Below, piece by piece: positions 60,585-64,000 of a stretch of 64,000 nt of DNA (position 1 is its first letter; each line of letters starts with the position of its first letter). Where the stretch lies: assembly GCF_003054195.1 (NCBI RefSeq), contig NZ_QBKP01000007.1, positions 186,001 through 250,000 of the forward strand. Reading direction: 5' to 3'. This DNA comes from Gemmobacter caeni (GTDB taxonomy: Bacteria > Pseudomonadota > Alphaproteobacteria > Rhodobacterales > Rhodobacteraceae). The notes below the pieces were generated by a model. The model was given only the letters and a program-made list of their open reading frames with translations, made no database searches and was not told where the DNA came from. The position numbers and the translations under genes were made by a program.

Positions 60585-62027
60585 ATGCGGTTGAACGATC
60601 CGACATTGCTGGAAACCCGCGCCTTCCTCGCCGGGGTCTGGGTGCAGGGCGGAAGCCACATCGCGGTGCATGACCCTGCACGCGGCAGCCTGCTGGCCGA
60701 GGTGGCGGATTGCACGCGCGCTGACGCCGCGGCGGCCATCGCGGCCGCGCAGGCGGCGCAACCCGGCTGGGCCGCGCTGACAGGCAAGGAACGTGCGGCT
60801 CTTCTGCGGCGCTGGCATGATCTGGTCATCGCCAATGCCGACGACCTTGCCGCGATCCTGACTGCCGAGATGGGCAAGCCGCTGGCCGAGGCGAAGGGCG
60901 AGATCCTCTATGGCGCCTCTTACATCGAATGGTTCGCCGAGGAAGCGAAGCGGCTTTACGGCGAGATCATCCCCGGCCACCAGCGGGACAAGCGGCTGTT
61001 GGTGATCCGCCAGCCGGTCGGCGTGGTGGCCGCGATCACGCCCTGGAACTTCCCCAATGCGATGATCGCCCGCAAGCTTGCGCCTGCTCTGGCGGCGGGC
61101 TGCACCATCGTGGCGAAACCGGCGGCGGAAACCCCGCTGTCGGCACTGGCGCTGGCGGTACTGGCCGAACGCGCCGGGCTGCCGAAGGGCGTGCTGTCGG
61201 TCCTGCCGTCAACCGATGCGGTCGGGTTGGGGCTGGAGTTCTGCGAAAACCCGGCGGTGCGCAAGATCAGCTTCACCGGATCGACCAACGTGGGCCGCAT
61301 CCTGATGCGGCAGGGCGCGGCGCAGATCAAGAAACTGTCGCTGGAGCTTGGCGGCAACGCCCCCTTCATTGTCTTTGATGATGCGGATCTGGAGGCGGCG
61401 GTGCAGGGCGCGCTGGTGGCGAAGTTCCGCAACGCCGGGCAAACCTGCGTCTGCACGAACCGTATCTATGCGCAGGCCGGTATCCATGATGCCTTCGTCG
61501 CGCGCCTGTCCGAGGCTGTGGCGGCCCTGCGGGTCGGCCCCGGCGATGAGGCAGGCAGCGAGATCGGGCCGCTGATCTCCGTCGCCGCACTGGCCAAGGT
61601 TGAAGCGCATCTGGTGGATGCCCGCGCAAAAGGCGCGGTCGTCACCACCGGCGGCGCGCGGCTGGAGGGCACCTTCTTCCAGCCTACCGTCCTTTCCGGC
61701 GTCAGGGCGGATATGCAGATTGCGCACGAGGAAACCTTTGGCCCGCTGGCCCCGGTCTTTCGGTTCGATACTGAGGCCGAGGTGATCGCCGCCGCAAATG
61801 ACACCGAATTCGGGCTGGCATCCTACGTTTTCACCCGTGACCTCGGCCGGGTCTGGCGGGTGATGGAGGCGCTGGAATACGGCATGGTCGGGGTGAACAC
61901 CGGCCTCATCTCGACCGAGGTGGCGCCTTTCGGCGGCATCAAGCAATCGGGTCTGGGCCGCGAGGGCAGCCGCCACGGGATCGAGGATTACACGGAACTG
62001 AAATACTCCTGTCTGAGCCTTGGCTAA
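60585..62027 (+). CDS. gabD: Succinate-semialdehyde dehydrogenase-type ALDH
   Basis: A 480-residue ALDH close to the GabD group: FAEEAKRLYGEIIP, the signature ITPWNFPNAMIARKLAPALAAG, base motif LELGGNAPFIVFDDADLE and the nucleophile in KFRNAGQTCVCTNR, which is typical of succinate-semialdehyde dehydrogenases. The end (FGGIKQSGLGREGSRHGIEDYTELKY) is also GabD-like. It probably oxidises a C4 or C5 semialdehyde to the dicarboxylate. It closes the GntR-regulated operon, 3 bases after the ATPase. Confidence 0.9.
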   Translation: MRLNDPTLLETRAFLAGVWVQGGSHIAVHDPARGSLLAEVADCTRADAAAAIAAAQAAQPGWAALTGKERAALLRRWHDLVIANADDLAAILTAEMGKPLAEAKGEILYGASYIEWFAEEAKRLYGEIIPGHQRDKRLLVIRQPVGVVAAITPWNFPNAMIARKLAPALAAGCTIVAKPAAETPLSALALAVLAERAGLPKGVLSVLPSTDAVGLGLEFCENPAVRKISFTGSTNVGRILMRQGAAQIKKLSLELGGNAPFIVFDDADLEAAVQGALVAKFRNAGQTCVCTNRIYAQAGIHDAFVARLSEAVAALRVGPGDEAGSEIGPLISVAALAKVEAHLVDARAKGAVVTTGGARLEGTFFQPTVLSGVRADMQIAHEETFGPLAPVFRFDTEAEVIAAANDTEFGLASYVFTRDLGRVWRVMEALEYGMVGVNTGLISTEVAPFGGIKQSGLGREGSRHGIEDYTELKYSCLSLG

Positions 62028-62036
62028 GACCCGGGC

Positions 62037-62059
62037 GGCGGGCGTCGGTGACGCCCGCC
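62037..62059. terminator. Bidirectional hairpin between convergent genes
   Basis: GGCGGGCGTC (62037-62046) and GACGCCCGCC (62050-62059) form a perfect 10-bp stem with a 3-base loop in the 37-base gap between the gabD-like gene and the convergent FAD/GcvT gene. No T-run is present. Confidence 0.6.
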
Positions 62060-62064
62060 ATCGC

Positions 62065-64000
62065 TCAGCCTGTGCCGCGCAGGCGCTTGCCATCGGGGTC
62101 GAAGGGCGGTTCAGCGAGAGCCCGCGCGGTATGCGGACGGCCAAGGATCGCCACATGGACCGTGTCACCGGGCTGCGTCGTCCCTGCCTTCAGATAGGCG
62201 ATGGCCAGTGACTTGCCGACCGAATAGCCATAGGCGCCGGAAGTCACCTGCCCGACGGGCGTGCCGTCGGTCAGAAATATCGGCTCCCCGCCTGTGGCAT
62301 CGGCATCTGCCGCGTCGATTTCCAGCATGGTCATCACGGCGCGGGGGGGCGTGACCGGCAATGCTCTGCCACGCCGCCTTGTTCAGGAAGTCCTTGTCAG
62401 CCCTGATCAGCCGGTCCAGCCCGCTTTCCTGCGGCCAGTATTCGGGGCTGTAATCCCGGCCCCATGAGCCGTAACCCTTCTCGATCCGCAGGCTCATCAG
62501 CGCACGGCTGCCCACCGGACCGGCACCAAGGGCGCGGCCAGCGTCCAGCAGCGCGGCGTAAAGCCGGGTCTGGTCGGCCTCGGCGCAGTGCAGTTCCCAC
62601 CCCAGATCGCCGGTAAAGCTGACGCGGATCGCCACGCAATCCACCCCCGCCACGCTGTTGCGGGCCGAACGCATGAACGGGAAGGCCGTGTCCGACAGAT
62701 CGGCCCCGGTCAGCCCCGACAGCAGATCGCGCGCCTTTGGTCCGGCGACGTTGAAACCGCATATCGCCTCAGTCCGGCTTGCGAAACGGGTGCCTTCGGG
62801 CAGCGGCATCTGACGGAAGAACCGCAAATGAAACCGTTCGGCCATGCCGGAGCCCACGATCAGGAATTCCTCTGCCCCGAGCCGGGTCACGGTGAAATCG
62901 CCCGCGATGCCGCCCCGCCGCCCGATCAGCGGCGTCAGGCAGGACCGCCCCACCGCCCTGGGCATATGGTTGGCGAACAACGCGTTCAGCCAGTCCTCGG
63001 CCCCCGGCCCGGTGACGCTGTATTTCGCGAAGTTCGAGATGTCGATGATCCCGGCGCGCTCGCGCAGCATCCGCGCCTCGCGCCCGACCGGCGCCCACCA
63101 GTTCTGCCGGGTGAAGCCGCAGGTTTCGTGGTCCGGCTCGCCCTCGGCCGCAAACCACAGGGGATGTTCCCAGCCGTAGTTCAGCCCGAAGATCGCGCCC
63201 ATGTCCTTTTGCATCGCGAAGGCCGGGCGCGTGCGGACCGGGCGGCCCGCAGCGCGTTCTTCATTCGGGAAGTGGATCTTGAAGCGGTGGGAATACTGAT
63301 CTTCGACCCGCGCTTTGGTGAAAGCCCGCCCCGCCCAGTGGCCAAAGCGCGCCATGTCCCAGCCGAACATATCGAGCGAGGGCTCCCCCTCGACGATCCA
63401 TTCCGCCGCAAGCTTGCCCAACCCCCCGGATTGCGAAAAACCGGGGATGATGCCGTTGCAGCAGAAATAGCCGGTCAATTCCGGCACCGGGCCGAATAAC
63501 GCCGCGCTGTCGGGCGACCAGATCATCGGGCCGTTGATGACGCGCTTGATACCCGCCGCGCCCACTGCGGGCACGCGGTCAATGGCGCGCATCATATTCG
63601 GCTCGATCCGTTCCAGATCGTCGGCGAAAAGTTCGTGGCCAAACCCCTGCGGCGTGCCGTCCTCGGCCCAGAACTTCATGTTCTTTTCATAGGCGCCGAC
63701 CAGCAGGCCAAGCCCTTCCTGCCGCAGGTAATATTCGCCGTCGCGATCCGCGACCGAAGGCAGACGGCGGCCCAGATCCGCGATGGCGGGGATGGTTTCG
63801 GTGACGAAATACTGATGTTCCGTCGGGATCAGCGGCAGTTCGATCCCCGCCATCCGCGCCACCTCGCGCGCCCAGAGCCCTGCGGCATTGACGACCCATG
63901 GTGTGCGGATGTCGCCCTTGTCGGTGCGCACGATCCAGCTGCCGTCGGGCTGCGCCTCGGTCCCGGTGACGGGGGTGAAGCGCAGGATTTCCGCCCCTAT
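62065..64000 (-). pseudogene. FAD-dependent oxidoreductase/aminomethyltransferase (DMGDH/sarcosine dehydrogenase-like), partial and frameshifted
   Basis: About 644 C-terminal residues are visible; the N-terminal FAD GxGxxG region is outside the window. The visible part shows the DAO-type end (PTEHQYFVTETIPAI, GPMIWSPDSAALFGPVPE), then a GcvT-like folate domain (DISNFAKYSVTGPGAEDWLN, SFTGDLGWELH, GYGSWGRDY) and the GcvT C-terminal barrel. The frame breaks at seven C (coding strand, 62343-62349): removing one base joins SIAGHAP to RAVMTML and restores YGYSVGKSLAIAYLKAG. The family N-demethylates dimethylglycine or sarcosine. A homopolymer sequencing error is as likely as a true mutation. Confidence 0.82.
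62343..62349 (-). other. Homopolymer frameshift site
   Basis: Seven G on the plus strand (seven C in the coding direction) sit at the point where coding similarity switches frame by one base. Six bases would give one continuous gene. Confidence 0.8.

Noticed and set aside
62343-62349. Programmed ribosomal frameshifting in the DMGDH-like gene
   Set aside because: There is no stimulatory structure or known precedent in this family. A homopolymer error or mutation is simpler.

Overview
The window is high-GC DNA with tightly packed genes, frequent ATGA and GTGA overlaps, and a protein repertoire typical of Rhodobacterales (Alphaproteobacteria, Paracoccus/Rhodobacter type). I see no rRNA, tRNA, transposase, phage gene or CRISPR array. 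Almost everything is catabolic, transport or regulatory, organised as self-contained modules that each have their own regulator. This would suit an accessory chromosomal segment or a large replicon, but the sequence alone does not decide that.

Layout: (1) 1-3710, an amino-acid-type ABC importer (binding protein and permease) with a D-glutamate-cyclase-like protein (DUF1445), a START-like small protein and a truncated PLP enzyme, divergent from a GntR regulator. (2) 3727-10515, a LacI regulator divergent from a sugar/polyol operon (TIM-barrel isomerase, Gfo/Idh/MocA dehydrogenase, RbsA/MglA-type importer). (3) 10629-16382, a two-subunit molybdenum hydroxylase, an IclR regulator and a self-sufficient P450-reductase fusion (CYP116B-like). 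(4) 16379-24477, a P5C-reductase-like gene, an unusual fused TIM-barrel/B12-binding protein, and a gabT-ALDH-buk-ptb operon controlled by a divergent XRE-cupin regulator. (5) 24511-34820, a hydantoinase/oxoprolinase A/B pair in one operon with a complete Liv-type importer, divergent from an AraC regulator and a second START-like protein. (6) 34817-36214, a group II PLP decarboxylase. (7) 36439-44319, a vitamin B12 acquisition island: sigma70-like promoter, cobalamin riboswitch, BtuB-like receptor, BtuFCD-like importer, CbiZ, and a dedicated ExbB-ExbD-ExbD-TonB set. (8) 44383-50814, an Asp-box beta-propeller protein, a BCCT transporter, and divergent oxyR/katG. (9) 50882-62027, a GntR-controlled pathway: DUF1185, alpha/beta hydrolase, flavin reductase, luciferase-like monooxygenase, two ALDHs and a polyamine-type ABC importer. 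(10) 62065-64000, a DMGDH/sarcosine-dehydrogenase-like FAD/GcvT fusion, cut by the window edge and frameshifted at a seven-base homopolymer.

The most interesting parts are the B12 island and the B12-dependent protein at 17234. The island combines uptake, riboswitch control, cobamide remodelling (CbiZ) and its own energy transducer, and its second ExbD carries Asn where the essential membrane Asp should be. The 17234 protein joins a MutE-like barrel to a base-off/His-on B12 domain and lies beside a transaminase/dehydrogenase/butyrate kinase/phosphotransbutyrylase operon. I infer that this could be an undescribed cobalamin-dependent carbon-skeleton pathway. Several regulators also have very clear candidate operators: 20-bp and 18-bp perfect palindromes for IclR and XRE-cupin, and a 22-bp-spaced direct repeat for AraC.
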